From the NCBI GenBank assembly GCA_905201895.1, contig CAJKPX010000053.1, forward strand, positions 1 through 14,944: a DNA stretch of 14,944 bases, written 5' to 3'. Positions 6,943 through 14,902 of the stretch are shown here, one piece after another. The notes under the pieces are model-generated. The model did not search any database, was not told the origin of the DNA, and saw only the letters and a program-made list of their open reading frames with translations. A program made the translations under genes and the position numbers. Numbering within the stretch: position 1 is the stretch's first letter; each line of letters starts with the position of its first letter. The stretch is from an uncultured Eubacteriales bacterium (GTDB lineage Bacteria > Bacillota > Clostridia > Oscillospirales > CAG-272).

Positions 6943-7829
6943 CAAACGATATTCTGGAGCTGATCCTTCACAGAAACGCGACCATGACAGAGGACGCGAT
7001 GAGAAAATATTACGTTGAGGACAAGGACATTCAGGTACTCCTCGACTCCGAGCGATACAGTCTGTTTGCAGGTGGAAAGCGCATCCGACCCACGCTCACG
7101 CTTGAGTTCTGCCGTCTCTTTGGCGGTGAGGACGCGGCGGCGCTGCCTTTTGCCTGTGCCGTGGAGATGATCCACACCTATTCGCTGATCCATGACGATC
7201 TGCCTTGCATGGATAATGACGATATGCGTCGCGGAAAGCCGACCAACCACAAGGTGTTTGGTGAAACCACCGCGCTTCTCGCTGGCGATTCGCTTCTCAC
7301 GGGTGCCTTTGAGGTGGCTGCATCCAACACTGAGGCGGGTGCGGAAACCGCTGCAAAGGCGGTGGCGTACCTCGCAAGCTCTGCGGGGCGCTACGGAATG
7401 GTGGGCGGTCAGGTCATGGACCTCGAGGGAGAGCGAAAGCGTCTCACCCTCGATGAGCTGCTCAAGCTCCATTCGCTCAAAACCGGTGCCCTGATCAGTG
7501 CAGCATCGGTTCTCGGTGCACTCGCCGCAGGCGTGTCCTTCACCGATGCCTGCATGGAGGACGTGGTTACCTATGCTGAAAATATCGGTCTGGCATTCCA
7601 GATCGTGGACGATATTCTCGACCAAACGGGAGATGCCGAGGCACTTGGCAAGAACGTTGGCGTCGACGCGGAGCACCAGAAGAATACCTTTTTGTCCTTC
7701 TATACAGTTGAGCAGGCACAGTTCTATGCCGACCGTCTGACGCAGGATGCGATTTCGGCGATCCGCAAATACCCGAATTCCGAAACGCTCTGCGCGCTTG
7801 CCGAGTGGCTCGCAACGCGAAAGAAGTAA
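6939..7829 (+). CDS. ispA: Polyprenyl synthetase, probable farnesyl diphosphate synthase
   Basis: This enzyme condenses isopentenyl diphosphate with dimethylallyl/geranyl diphosphate to farnesyl diphosphate, the precursor of undecaprenyl phosphate and other isoprenoids. The 296-residue length is typical. Visible motifs are GGKRIRP (45-51); the first aspartate-rich motif DDLPCMDNDD (86-95), with the two-residue insertion of bacterial FPP synthases; GGQVMDLEG (156-164); KTG (181-183); and the second aspartate-rich motif DDILD (224-228). The start ATG overlaps the xseB stop, and AGGAG (6926-6930) lies 8 bases upstream. Chain length (C15 rather than C10 or C20) is inferred from family and context. 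dxs, often the next gene in relatives, is absent: tlyA starts one base after this stop. Confidence 0.93.
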   Translation: MTNDILELILHRNATMTEDAMRKYYVEDKDIQVLLDSERYSLFAGGKRIRPTLTLEFCRLFGGEDAAALPFACAVEMIHTYSLIHDDLPCMDNDDMRRGKPTNHKVFGETTALLAGDSLLTGAFEVAASNTEAGAETAAKAVAYLASSAGRYGMVGGQVMDLEGERKRLTLDELLKLHSLKTGALISAASVLGALAAGVSFTDACMEDVVTYAENIGLAFQIVDDILDQTGDAEALGKNVGVDAEHQKNTFLSFYTVEQAQFYADRLTQDAISAIRKYPNSETLCALAEWLATRKK

Positions 7830-7830
7830 G

Positions 7831-8634
7831 ATGCGGGCAGACGTTTTTTTAACCGAGCATGGCTACGTGCAGAGCCGTCAACGCGCCAAAACGCTGATCG
7901 AGAGCGGGTGCGTGACGATTGACGGGGAAGCCGTTTCCAAGCCCAGCCAGTCGATCGGTGACGGGGTGCACGAGGTGCGGATCGAGGATAATATCCGCTA
8001 CGTTGGACGCGGAGGACTCAAGCTCGAGGCTGCACTCGATGCCTTCGGGATCGACCCGTCCGGCATGCGTGCACTTGACGTCGGCGCATCAACGGGCGGC
8101 TTTACCGACTGTCTGCTCTCGCGCGGTGTCGCACACGTTTGTGCGGTCGATGCGGGAGAAGGGCAGCTTGCCCCGCGAATTGCCGCGGACCCTCGTGTGC
8201 ACTCGATCGAGCGCTTCAATGCGCGAGACCTGACCCTTGAAACGGTTGGCGGCAGGCAGCTTGATCTGATCGTGATGGACGTTTCCTTTATTTCCGCCAC
8301 CTATATCCTGCCGCGCTTTCCCGCGCTCCTTTGCGAGGGCGGACACGCTGTGGTGCTGATCAAGCCGCAATTTGAGGTTGGCAGGGGCAGCATCGGCAAG
8401 GGTGGAATCGTCAAGGACGTGCGTGCCCACCGTGAGGCGGTTGAGCGTGTGCTCGGTGCAGGGCTCGGACTTGGGCTCTGTCCCGTCGGTCTGATCGCTT
8501 CTCCCGTTACGGGGGGCGACGGAAACCGTGAATTTTTAGTTGATTTTATCCGAATGTCGGGAGACAACGGTTGCATCACGGACGAGACGGTGCGCCGTGT
8601 AACGGGTGCACGAACCCCCGACCGAAAGGAGTGA
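7831..8634 (+). CDS. tlyA: TlyA family rRNA 2'-O-methyltransferase (16S/23S cytidine)
   Basis: TlyA (YqxC in Bacillus) methylates ribose 2'-OH of cytidines in 16S and/or 23S rRNA; the mycobacterial enzyme makes cells sensitive to capreomycin. The 267-residue protein has an N-terminal S4 RNA-binding domain (about 1-60, ADVFLTEHGYVQSRQRAK onwards). A Rossmann-fold methyltransferase follows, with the SAM loop LDVGASTGGFTD (82-93). The proposed K-D-K-E catalytic set is visible as Lys64 (GGLKL), Asp150 (MDVSF), Lys178 and Glu182 (IKPQFEVG). The start at 7831 follows the ispA stop by one base and has only a weak ribosome site, suggesting coupled translation. A longer frame from 7747 overlaps ispA and is rejected. 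Which rRNA it modifies cannot be read from the sequence. Confidence 0.93.
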   Translation: MRADVFLTEHGYVQSRQRAKTLIESGCVTIDGEAVSKPSQSIGDGVHEVRIEDNIRYVGRGGLKLEAALDAFGIDPSGMRALDVGASTGGFTDCLLSRGVAHVCAVDAGEGQLAPRIAADPRVHSIERFNARDLTLETVGGRQLDLIVMDVSFISATYILPRFPALLCEGGHAVVLIKPQFEVGRGSIGKGGIVKDVRAHREAVERVLGAGLGLGLCPVGLIASPVTGGDGNREFLVDFIRMSGDNGCITDETVRRVTGARTPDRKE

Positions 8635-8638
8635 TACA

Positions 8639-9517
8639 ATGCTCAAGATCGCATTGATAACGAATTTTAATATCACCGAGAAGGCGAATGCCGCAATGGC
8701 TGTTGCAAACCGTCTGCTTCGGGAGGATTGTGAGATTCTGATTGCGGCGTTTAACCGCGAGAAGCTTATGCGAATGCACAAAAGCCGCAACGAATTCCGC
8801 TATCTGCCGCTTGAAAGCGTCTATGCAGAGGCAAATCTGCTGATCGTTCTGGGCGGTGACGGCACCATTCTCGAGGCAGCCCGTCGCGCAGCGGTGCGCG
8901 GAACTCCGATTCTCGGCATCAATCTGGGCAGGCTCGGATATATGGCAGAGCTGGAGCCCACGGAGCTCGATCTGCTCGGTCGGCTTTTCACGGGTGAATA
9001 CGAGCTTGAGGAGCGTTCGATGCTTCGCGTGGAGCTCTTTGCAGGCGGTGAGCTGCGCTCCTTCTGCTATGCGCTCAACGATGCGGTGATCTCCAACGGC
9101 TCGGTCTCGCGCATGATCGAGTTGGAACTCTCCGAGGGCGGAAATCCCGTCACCACCTACCGTGCCGACGGTCTGATCATTGCCACGCCAACCGGCTCAA
9201 CGGCATATTCGATGTCAGCGGGGGGCGCTCTGGTCGATCCTCGTGTGCCTTGTGTGTGCGTCACGCCGATCTGCCCTCATTCCTTCATTGCACGTCCGAT
9301 GATCTTCTCGGATGACGCCGTGCTCGAGGTGCGCAATATCTGTGCCCGCGAAAAAATGCTCTATCTCACGGTTGACGGCAGAATGAATTTCGAGCTTTAT
9401 CGCAATCAGGTGGTGCGAGTCACCAAAGCGAACATCAAAACCAGGCTCATTCGCCTCAAAAGCTACGGCTTTTACCGCAAATTGCGTCAGAAAATGAACG
9501 ATTCCAATCAAGGCTGA
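8639..9517 (+). CDS. nadK: NAD kinase
   Basis: NAD kinase phosphorylates NAD to NADP using ATP or polyphosphate and is the only route to NADP in most bacteria. The 292-residue length is normal. The diagnostic motifs are VLGGDGTILEA (GGDGT at 72-76), NLGRLGYMAE at about 95-104, ALNDAVI (Asn147-Asp148) and TPTGSTAYSMSAGG (183-196) with Asp200 nearby. The start ATG has AAAGGAG (8625-8631, inside the end of tlyA) seven bases upstream, an ideal spacing. An upstream in-frame GTG at 8606 lies within tlyA and is rejected. It sits in the usual Clostridia position between tlyA and argR. Confidence 0.96.
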   Translation: MLKIALITNFNITEKANAAMAVANRLLREDCEILIAAFNREKLMRMHKSRNEFRYLPLESVYAEANLLIVLGGDGTILEAARRAAVRGTPILGINLGRLGYMAELEPTELDLLGRLFTGEYELEERSMLRVELFAGGELRSFCYALNDAVISNGSVSRMIELELSEGGNPVTTYRADGLIIATPTGSTAYSMSAGGALVDPRVPCVCVTPICPHSFIARPMIFSDDAVLEVRNICAREKMLYLTVDGRMNFELYRNQVVRVTKANIKTRLIRLKSYGFYRKLRQKMNDSNQG

Positions 9518-9603
9518 CCCGATTGATTCCCATATATCAAAACGTTTTTATCTTGAAATATTTGCAGAAAGGCAGTTTCCAACTTCGGAAACACGGTTCA
9601 AGC
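9518..9603 (+). promoter_or_regulatory. AT-rich gap before argR with a candidate ARG-box and hairpin
   Basis: This 86-base gap is the longest inside the operon. TGAAATATTTGCA (9554-9566) is an imperfect palindrome with TG..AA/TT..CA arms, loosely resembling ArgR operators. GTTTCC (9575-9580) and GGAAAC (9587-9592) can form a 6-bp hairpin with a 6-base loop close to the argR start. TTGATT (9523-9528) followed 17 bases later by TTTTAT (9546-9551) is at best a weak promoter. ArgR often controls its own gene, but the match here is weak and the function is inferred. Confidence 0.3.
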
Positions 9604-10062
9604 ATGAAAAAGAACAGACAGGAAAAGCTGCTGGAGCTGATCTCGCGCTATGAGATCGATACGCAGGATGAGTTGATCGCGCTGCTCCGCGAGCATGGAT
9701 ATGACGTTACGCAGGCAACCGTTTCGCGTGACATCCGCGAGCTCAAGATCGCAAAGTTGACCACCGGAAAGGGTACCTATCGCTACGTGCTTCCCAAGCA
9801 TCAGCCCGAAACCTCGAGCGGCATGCGCTTCAGCTCCACGCTCATTGATTCGATCATCAACGTGGATCATGCAGGCAATCTCGTGGTGCTCAAAACCTAC
9901 TCAGGACTTGCGCAGGCGGTTGCGGTCGGAATCGACAGCATGAGCCTGCAAACCGTGCTGGGCTGCGTGGCTGGAGACGATACCATCATGATCGTGGCGC
10001 GCGACGAGGATTCTGCCGCTGATATCGACGATCACATCCGTCGCCTGATGCGTGATTTTTAA
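9604..10062 (+). CDS. argR: Arginine repressor ArgR (AhrC)
   Basis: ArgR is an arginine-sensing hexameric repressor of arginine synthesis genes and, in Bacillus (AhrC), an activator of arginine breakdown. From the ATG at 9604 it has 152 residues, the typical length. The N-terminal winged helix-turn-helix (about 1-65) contains QATVSRDIRELKI (37-49), the hallmark recognition segment. The C-terminal arginine-binding and hexamerization domain has LGCVAGDDTIMIV (119-131), including the paired aspartates that contact arginine. No good Shine-Dalgarno is seen in the usual position; AAAGG at 9568-9572 is about 30 bases upstream. The open frame extends back to a TTG at 9523, but the family alignment supports 9604. 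The recN start follows the stop by three bases. Identification is secure. Confidence 0.94.
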   Translation: MKKNRQEKLLELISRYEIDTQDELIALLREHGYDVTQATVSRDIRELKIAKLTTGKGTYRYVLPKHQPETSSGMRFSSTLIDSIINVDHAGNLVVLKTYSGLAQAVAVGIDSMSLQTVLGCVAGDDTIMIVARDEDSAADIDDHIRRLMRDF

Positions 10063-10065
10063 GCC

Positions 10066-11730
10066 ATGCTGCGGTCCTTACATATCGAAAATATCGCGGT
10101 GATCCGCAGCGTTGACCTTGATCTTTCCGAGGGCTTTTCGGTTCTCACGGGTGAAACGGGTGCGGGAAAGTCGATTATCATTGACAGCATCAATCTCTTG
10201 CTCGGAAACCGCGTCTCGCGTGAGATTATCCGAGGAGGGGAGTCGGTGGCAAGGGTCAGCGCAGTTTTTGAGGAGCTTTCACCTGCCACGGTGGCAGCAC
10301 TTGCCGAGCTTGGCTTTCCCTGTGAGGATGGCTCACTCATGCTCCAGAGAACTCTGCATGCCGACGGAAAATCGCAAACCAAGCTCAACGGACAAACCAT
10401 CACGCAGGGACTTCAGCGTGAGGTCGCGCGGATGCTCGTCAGCATACACGGACAGTCCGATAGCCAGAAAATTCTCCAAAAGAGCGCACACCGCGAGCTT
10501 TTGGATGCCTTTGCACATACCGAGCAGCTGCTCGAAGCCTATCGTGCGCACTATCGCGCGTGGCGCTCGGTCTGCGAGCGAATCGACTCGCTCTCCCGCG
10601 ACGAGGCGGAGAAGCTTCGCCTGCGCGAGATGCTGCAATTTCAGATCAACGATATTGACTCCATGAAGCTGCGCGACGGCGAGGAGGAGTCACTCACGCG
10701 TGAGCGCGACCGCCTGCTTAATCTCGAGCAGATCAATCGACGCACCGAGGTTTGCTACCGTGCTCTGCGCGGAGGTGAAAAGGTGTCGGCGCATTCACTT
10801 CTTTCTCGCGCGGCAGACGCCCTGCGAGGGCTGGATGGAATTGTGGAGGGCGTTGAGTCGCTCACCGAGAGGCTGGAGAACGCCATGTCGGAGGTGGAGG
10901 ATATCGCCGAGTGCGTGCTTGCCTTTGCCGACGATGACCGCGAGGACCCCACCGCACGCATCGACCGCATCGAGGAGCGCCTGGAGGGGATATCCAAGCT
11001 CAAGCGCAAATATGGCGGATCGGTTGCCGAGGTGCTCGCCTTCCGTGCACGCGCTGCCGAGGAGCTGGAGGCGATCGAGGGAGCGGACGAGCTTCTGATT
11101 GAGCTGGAACGCGAGGCGGCTGCCACCAAAACACAGGCGCAAAAGGCTGCAAATCTGCTCACAGCGGCACGCCGTGAAGCGGCGGAGCAGATCAGACGAG
11201 AGGTGACCGATGCGCTTGTGTTTCTCGACATGCCGCGCGTTTCCTTCGCCGTTTCGATCGAGCCCACGGCAATGGGTGACTCGGGCGCAGACAATATCGA
11301 ATTCATGATCGCCACCAACGTGGGCGAGCCCCTGCAGCCCATGATCAAAATTGCCTCGGGCGGTGAGCTTTCGCGCATTATGCTGGCGCTTCGCTCGGTT
11401 ATCAATGACCGTGACGGTACAGCCACCGTGATTTTTGACGAGATCGACACGGGCGTTTCGGGAAAGACCGCAAGAAAGGTTGGTCTCAAGCTCCGCACGA
11501 TCGCACGCGGAACGCAGGTTCTGTGCGTCACCCACTCGGCGCAGATTGCCTCTCTTGCCGACACGCATTTTCAGATCAGCAAGCATGAGCGAGAGGGCAG
11601 GGCGGAGACGAGCGTTTCCGCGCTTGACCGTAACGGACGCGTGGAGGAGATCGCGCGAATTCTCGGCGGCATTGAGATCACCGATGCACAGCGTGACGCC
11701 GCGCGAGAGATGATCGAAAACGTTGAGTAA
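10066..11730 (+). CDS. recN: DNA repair protein RecN (SMC-like ATPase)
   Basis: RecN is an SMC-family ATPase recruited to double-strand breaks that helps hold ends and sister chromosomes during recombinational repair. The 554-residue length is normal. The N-terminal ATPase half has LTGETGAGKSIII (Walker A GETGAGKS, 29-36) and SIHGQSDSQKIL with the Q-loop at about 126-137. A central coiled coil rich in Glu, Arg and Leu occupies roughly residues 150-390. The C-terminal half has the ABC signature IASGGELSR (429-437), Walker B VIFDEIDTG (455-463) and CVTHSAQIA. The start lies three bases after argR and shows no clear ribosome site, so translation probably depends on argR. In Bacillus recN is followed by spoIVB and spo0A; here a ybaK-type gene follows instead. 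Confidence 0.96.
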   Translation: MLRSLHIENIAVIRSVDLDLSEGFSVLTGETGAGKSIIIDSINLLLGNRVSREIIRGGESVARVSAVFEELSPATVAALAELGFPCEDGSLMLQRTLHADGKSQTKLNGQTITQGLQREVARMLVSIHGQSDSQKILQKSAHRELLDAFAHTEQLLEAYRAHYRAWRSVCERIDSLSRDEAEKLRLREMLQFQINDIDSMKLRDGEEESLTRERDRLLNLEQINRRTEVCYRALRGGEKVSAHSLLSRAADALRGLDGIVEGVESLTERLENAMSEVEDIAECVLAFADDDREDPTARIDRIEERLEGISKLKRKYGGSVAEVLAFRARAAEELEAIEGADELLIELEREAAATKTQAQKAANLLTAARREAAEQIRREVTDALVFLDMPRVSFAVSIEPTAMGDSGADNIEFMIATNVGEPLQPMIKIASGGELSRIMLALRSVINDRDGTATVIFDEIDTGVSGKTARKVGLKLRTIARGTQVLCVTHSAQIASLADTHFQISKHEREGRAETSVSALDRNGRVEEIARILGGIEITDAQRDAAREMIENVE

Positions 11731-11763
11731 ACAAAGTTTCTGTGAAACGAAGGAAGAGTACTG

Positions 11764-12246
11764 ATGATCAAAACAAACGCCATGCGAATGCTCTCTGCTG
11801 CAAAAATCGCTTTTGAGGTTCTCGAATATGAGGTTGACGAGAACGATTTGAGCGGCATGCACATTTCCGATCAGTTGGGCTTTCCGCCCGAGCGTATGTT
11901 CAAAACGCTCGTGGCAAAGGGAGATCGGACGGGACCGCTCGTCCTTTGTATCCCGGTTGATCGGGAGATCGACCTGCGGCGTACCGCCGCAATTACGGGC
12001 AACAAAAAGATCGAGATGATCCACGTCAAGGATCTGCTTGCCCTCACGGGCTATATCCGAGGCGGCGTTTCTCCGATCGGCATGAAGAAAAAATTTCCAA
12101 CCTGGTTCGACGAGCGCGCACTGCAATTTGATTCGATCACGGTCAGCTCCGGCACGCGAGGTGCTCAGCTTCTGCTCGACCGAGCCGCATTGCTTGCCTT
12201 TGTGGACGCAAAAACGGCAGACCTGACGGCAGGCGAGCGGCATTGA
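11764..12246 (+). CDS. ybaK: YbaK/EbsC-family aminoacyl-tRNA deacylase (probable Cys-tRNA(Pro) deacylase)
   Basis: YbaK hydrolyses Cys-tRNA(Pro) made by mistake by prolyl-tRNA synthetase; other family members act on other mischarged tRNAs. The 160-residue protein is a single editing domain. Visible family marks are FKTLVAKGD (about 46-54, with Lys47 matching the catalytic lysine position) and GYIRGGVSPIGMKKKFPTW (96-114), the strongest signature. The start at 11764 has AAGGAAG about eight bases upstream. It lies 33 bases after recN in the same direction with no terminator between, so it probably belongs to the operon. No transfer signature is seen. Family membership is secure; the exact tRNA substrate is inferred. 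Confidence 0.9.
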   Translation: MIKTNAMRMLSAAKIAFEVLEYEVDENDLSGMHISDQLGFPPERMFKTLVAKGDRTGPLVLCIPVDREIDLRRTAAITGNKKIEMIHVKDLLALTGYIRGGVSPIGMKKKFPTWFDERALQFDSITVSSGTRGAQLLLDRAALLAFVDAKTADLTAGERH

Positions 12247-12313
12247 CCGTTCTCCTTCGCTCCTTGTTCGCGGTGTGAAAAGTGATAAAAAGACGCGAAA
12301 AAATAAAAAAAGA

Positions 12314-12328
12314 CTTGCAAAATGCAAG
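12314..12328. promoter_or_regulatory. Palindrome overlapping the argS -35 box (operator candidate)
   Basis: CTTGCA-aaa-TGCAAG is a perfect 6-bp inverted repeat centred just after the -35 hexamer, a place where a bound protein would block RNA polymerase. Its right-hand part, GCAAAATGCAAG (12317-12328), occurs identically at 2987-2998 upstream of radA. The sequence is certain; the operator role is inference. Confidence 0.45.
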
Positions 12329-12343
12329 AGAATGTAGTATAAT
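12315..12343 (+). promoter_or_regulatory. Sigma-A promoter of argS
   Basis: TTGCAA (12315-12320) and a perfect TATAAT (12338-12343) are 17 bases apart. Transcription should begin near 12350, about 29 bases before the argS ATG at 12379. Confidence 0.85.
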
Positions 12344-12378
12344 ACTAATTTGTGAATGATAAATGGAAAGGACATGCT

Positions 12379-14112
12379 ATGCAAACCATTAAAAAACGCA
12401 TTGCCGAGCAGATTGTCTGCGGCGTGCGCGCCATCAATGCCGACGCCGAGCTCAACGCTACGGACGTTGCCGCAATGCTTGAATATCCCCCCGACGCCAA
12501 CATGGGTGACCTCGCGTTTCCCTGCTTTCGCTTGAGTAAGACCCTGCGACGTGCGCCCGTTCAGATCGCGGCAGCACTTGCCGAGACTCTTTCGGATGAT
12601 GCGATCGGTAAGGTCGAGGCGGTCAACGGCTATCTGAATATTACAATCTCCAATGACTATCTTGCCGAGCGGATTGTGCCCGAAATTCTCGAGCGTGGCG
12701 AAAAATACGGCTCGCAGACCTTTGGAGAGGGCAAGATGGTGGTGCTGGATTATTCCTCGCCCAACGTTGCAAAGCCCTTCCATATCGGACATCTCGGTAC
12801 CACGGTCATCGGTCATGCGCTGCGCCGTCTGCACGAGTTTGCAGGATACCGCTGCTACGGCATCAACTACCTGGGAGACTGGGGAACACAGTTTGGTAAG
12901 CTGATCGTTGCCTACCGCAAGTGGGGAAGCCGCGAGGATGTAATCAACGGTGGCATCGACAAGCTCGTGGAGCTTTACGTGCGCATCAACAACGCCATCA
13001 AGGGCGACCCCGAGAACGGCATTCCTGCCGACGAGGCGCTTGCCGAGCAATCGCGCGCCGAGTTCCACAAGCTCGAAACAGGTGATGAGGAAAATCTCGA
13101 GCTCTGGCGCTGGTTTGTTTCGATCAGCCTTGAGGAATACGAGCGCACCTACAAGCAGCTTGGCATCGAGTTTGATTCCTACAAAGGCGAGAGCTTCTAT
13201 ACCGATAAAATGCCCGCGCAGGTGGAAAAGCTGCGTGAGGCAGGATTGCTCAAGATTGACGACGGCGCTTCCATCGTTGACCTTGCCGACTATAACATGC
13301 CTCCTTGCCTGATCCTCAAGCGAGACGGCTCAACCCTTTATCCCACGCGTGATATTGCCGCTGCGGTCTACCGCAAGGAGAACTACAAGTTCGATAAGGC
13401 GATCTACGTCACCAGCGCACAGCAGTGCCTGCATTTCGCACAGTGGTTCAAGGTTGTGGAGCTGATGGGATATCCGTGGTACGATCAGCTTGTGCACGTT
13501 CCCTACGGCACAGTGTCGCTCAACGGAGCCAAGCTTGCAACGCGCACAGGTAACGTGGTTCTGCTCAAGGACCTGTTCGCGCTTGCGATTGAGAAAGTGA
13601 CCTCGATCGTCAAGGAAAAGAACCCCGACCTCGAGGATTGCTCCGAGATCGCCGAGGCGGTCGGCGTTGGCGCTATCGTGTTCTATTATCTCTCCAACGG
13701 CAGAATGAAGGATATCAACTTCGTCATGGAGGAGGCGCTCAGCTTCGACGGCAACACGGGACCCTATGTGCAGTACACCTACGCGCGCACCTGCTCGCTC
13801 CTGTCCCGCGCAGGCGAGACCGTTGATGCGCCGATCAAGGTGACCACCGAGGAGGAGAGCGCACTTGTGAAAACGCTCTGCCGCTTCGGAGAGCGTGTCA
13901 CGGCGGCAATCGCCGATTACGAGCCGAGCTACGTCACGCGCTTTATCCTGGACGTTGCAACGGCGTTCAATCGCTTCTACCACAACTGCCCGATCCTCTC
14001 GGCAGAGGATCCCGCAATCCGCGCCTCGCGCGTGCGCCTGACCGAGGCAACCAGAACCGTGCTCGGAAATGCGTTTGACCTGATCTGTCTGAAAAAGACC
14101 GAAAAGGTTTGA
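12379..14112 (+). CDS. argS: Arginyl-tRNA synthetase
   Basis: ArgS is a class I synthetase that charges tRNA(Arg) with arginine. From the ATG at 12379 it has 577 residues, a normal length. Domains in order: an N-terminal Add-1 domain (about 1-90) that contacts the tRNA D-loop; the Rossmann catalytic domain with SSPNVAKPFHIGH (HIGH at 135-138) and GINYLGDWGTQFGKL; the KMSKS-equivalent loop GAKLATRTGNVV (about 383-394); and a C-terminal DALR anticodon-binding domain with YVQYTYARTCSLL and TRFILDVATAFNRFYHNC. The KMSKS loop lacks its second lysine (LATRTG), as in many arginyl enzymes, where a lysine before HIGH (here Lys132) compensates. AAAGGA (12367-12372) is six bases from the ATG; an in-frame GTG at 12352 is rejected. 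It has its own promoter and probably shares its transcript with yebC. Confidence 0.97.
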   Translation: MQTIKKRIAEQIVCGVRAINADAELNATDVAAMLEYPPDANMGDLAFPCFRLSKTLRRAPVQIAAALAETLSDDAIGKVEAVNGYLNITISNDYLAERIVPEILERGEKYGSQTFGEGKMVVLDYSSPNVAKPFHIGHLGTTVIGHALRRLHEFAGYRCYGINYLGDWGTQFGKLIVAYRKWGSREDVINGGIDKLVELYVRINNAIKGDPENGIPADEALAEQSRAEFHKLETGDEENLELWRWFVSISLEEYERTYKQLGIEFDSYKGESFYTDKMPAQVEKLREAGLLKIDDGASIVDLADYNMPPCLILKRDGSTLYPTRDIAAAVYRKENYKFDKAIYVTSAQQCLHFAQWFKVVELMGYPWYDQLVHVPYGTVSLNGAKLATRTGNVVLLKDLFALAIEKVTSIVKEKNPDLEDCSEIAEAVGVGAIVFYYLSNGRMKDINFVMEEALSFDGNTGPYVQYTYARTCSLLSRAGETVDAPIKVTTEEESALVKTLCRFGERVTAAIADYEPSYVTRFILDVATAFNRFYHNCPILSAEDPAIRASRVRLTEATRTVLGNAFDLICLKKTEKV

Positions 14113-14153
14113 TTTTTGCTTGATTTTTATATTACGAAAGGATTTGATAGAGT

Positions 14154-14888
14154 ATGTCCGGACATAGCAAATGGGCGAATATTAAACACAAAAAGGAAAA
14201 GACCGATGCCGCAAGAGGCAAAATTTTTACCAAGATCGGAAAAGAGATCACCGTTGCCGTAAAAGAGGGCGGCGGAGACCCCGTTTCCAACTCCAAGCTG
14301 CGTGACCTGATCCAGAAGGCAAAGGCAAACAACGTTCCCAACGATAACATTGAGCGTTGCATCAAAAAGGCAATGGGCGCTACCTCGGAGACCTATGAGG
14401 AGGTTTCCTACGAGGGCTACGGTCCCGCAGGCATCGCCGTGATCGTTAACGCCACCACCGACAACCGCAACCGTACCGCAGGTAATATCCGCGCGTATTT
14501 CTCCAAGTATCACGGTAACATGGGTCAAACCGGCTGCGTGAGCTATCTGTTTACCGACGTTGGTGAGATCGTAATCAACAACGAGGACGGCGACGTGAAC
14601 GAGGATCAGCTGATGGAGACCGCACTTGAGGCGGGCGCATCGGATTTCAAGGCGGACGGCGAGGTGTTTGTTGTTACTACCGAGCCCGATGACGTTTACG
14701 CTATCCAGGAGGCACTGAAGGACGCAGGATACGAGATTTTGTCGGCTGAAAAGACCAAGCAGGCATCCAACTACGTTACGCTCGAGAGCGAGGACGAAAT
14801 TAAGTTTATGACGCTCCTCATTGAAAAGCTTGAGGATGACGACGACGTTATGGACGTTTTCCACAACTGGGAAAACTGCGGCGAATAA
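14154..14888 (+). CDS. yebC: YebC/PmpR family protein (translation factor, formerly annotated as transcriptional regulator)
   Basis: YebC/TACO1 proteins were long annotated as DNA-binding regulators; members are now linked to ribosome function and relief of stalling at proline-rich sequences. The 244-residue length is typical. The N-terminal MSGHSKWANIKHKKEKTDAA is nearly invariant across the family. Next come GKIFTKIGKEITVA, LRDLIQKAKANNVPNDNIER and YEEVSYEGYGPAGIAVIV, and a C-terminal acidic region, all in the expected order. GAAAGGA (about 14136-14142) is 11 bases upstream of the ATG. It lies 41 bases after argS with no terminator and no convincing promoter between, so the two are probably one transcript. 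A strong hairpin follows the stop. Confidence 0.95.
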   Translation: MSGHSKWANIKHKKEKTDAARGKIFTKIGKEITVAVKEGGGDPVSNSKLRDLIQKAKANNVPNDNIERCIKKAMGATSETYEEVSYEGYGPAGIAVIVNATTDNRNRTAGNIRAYFSKYHGNMGQTGCVSYLFTDVGEIVINNEDGDVNEDQLMETALEAGASDFKADGEVFVVTTEPDDVYAIQEALKDAGYEILSAEKTKQASNYVTLESEDEIKFMTLLIEKLEDDDDVMDVFHNWENCGE

Positions 14889-14902
14889 TCCAACGCGAAA
14901 AA

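Larger units (their letters stand above)
12247..12378 (+). other. Intergenic region between ybaK and argS
   Basis: This AT-rich gap carries the argS promoter. I see no convincing terminator for the upstream operon. The only hairpin is TTCGCG (12267-12272) with CGCGAA (12294-12299), which has a 21-base loop and is followed by A rather than T, so some read-through into argS is possible. The predicted argS leader is too short (about 30 bases) for a T-box riboswitch. Confidence 0.6.

Noticed and set aside
12267..12299. Terminator after ybaK
   Set aside because: The only stem is 6 bp with a 21-base loop and is followed by A, not T.
12344..12378. T-box or other leader riboswitch for argS
   Set aside because: The leader from the predicted start is about 30 bases, far too short, and no T-box sequence is visible.
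10795..13068. A 757-codon open frame on the minus strand across recN, ybaK and the start of argS
   Set aside because: All three plus-strand genes share frame 1 and the antisense frame is in exact codon register, so its stops could come only from the sense codons TTA, CTA or TCA, which appear to be avoided in this GC-rich genome. The translation has no recognisable domain and the sense genes are secure.
14109..14137. Possible separate promoter for yebC (TTGATT, TATATT)
   Set aside because: The boxes are only 13 bases apart (TTGATT 14109-14114, TATATT 14128-14133), and the start would fall on the ribosome site. Co-transcription with argS is simpler.
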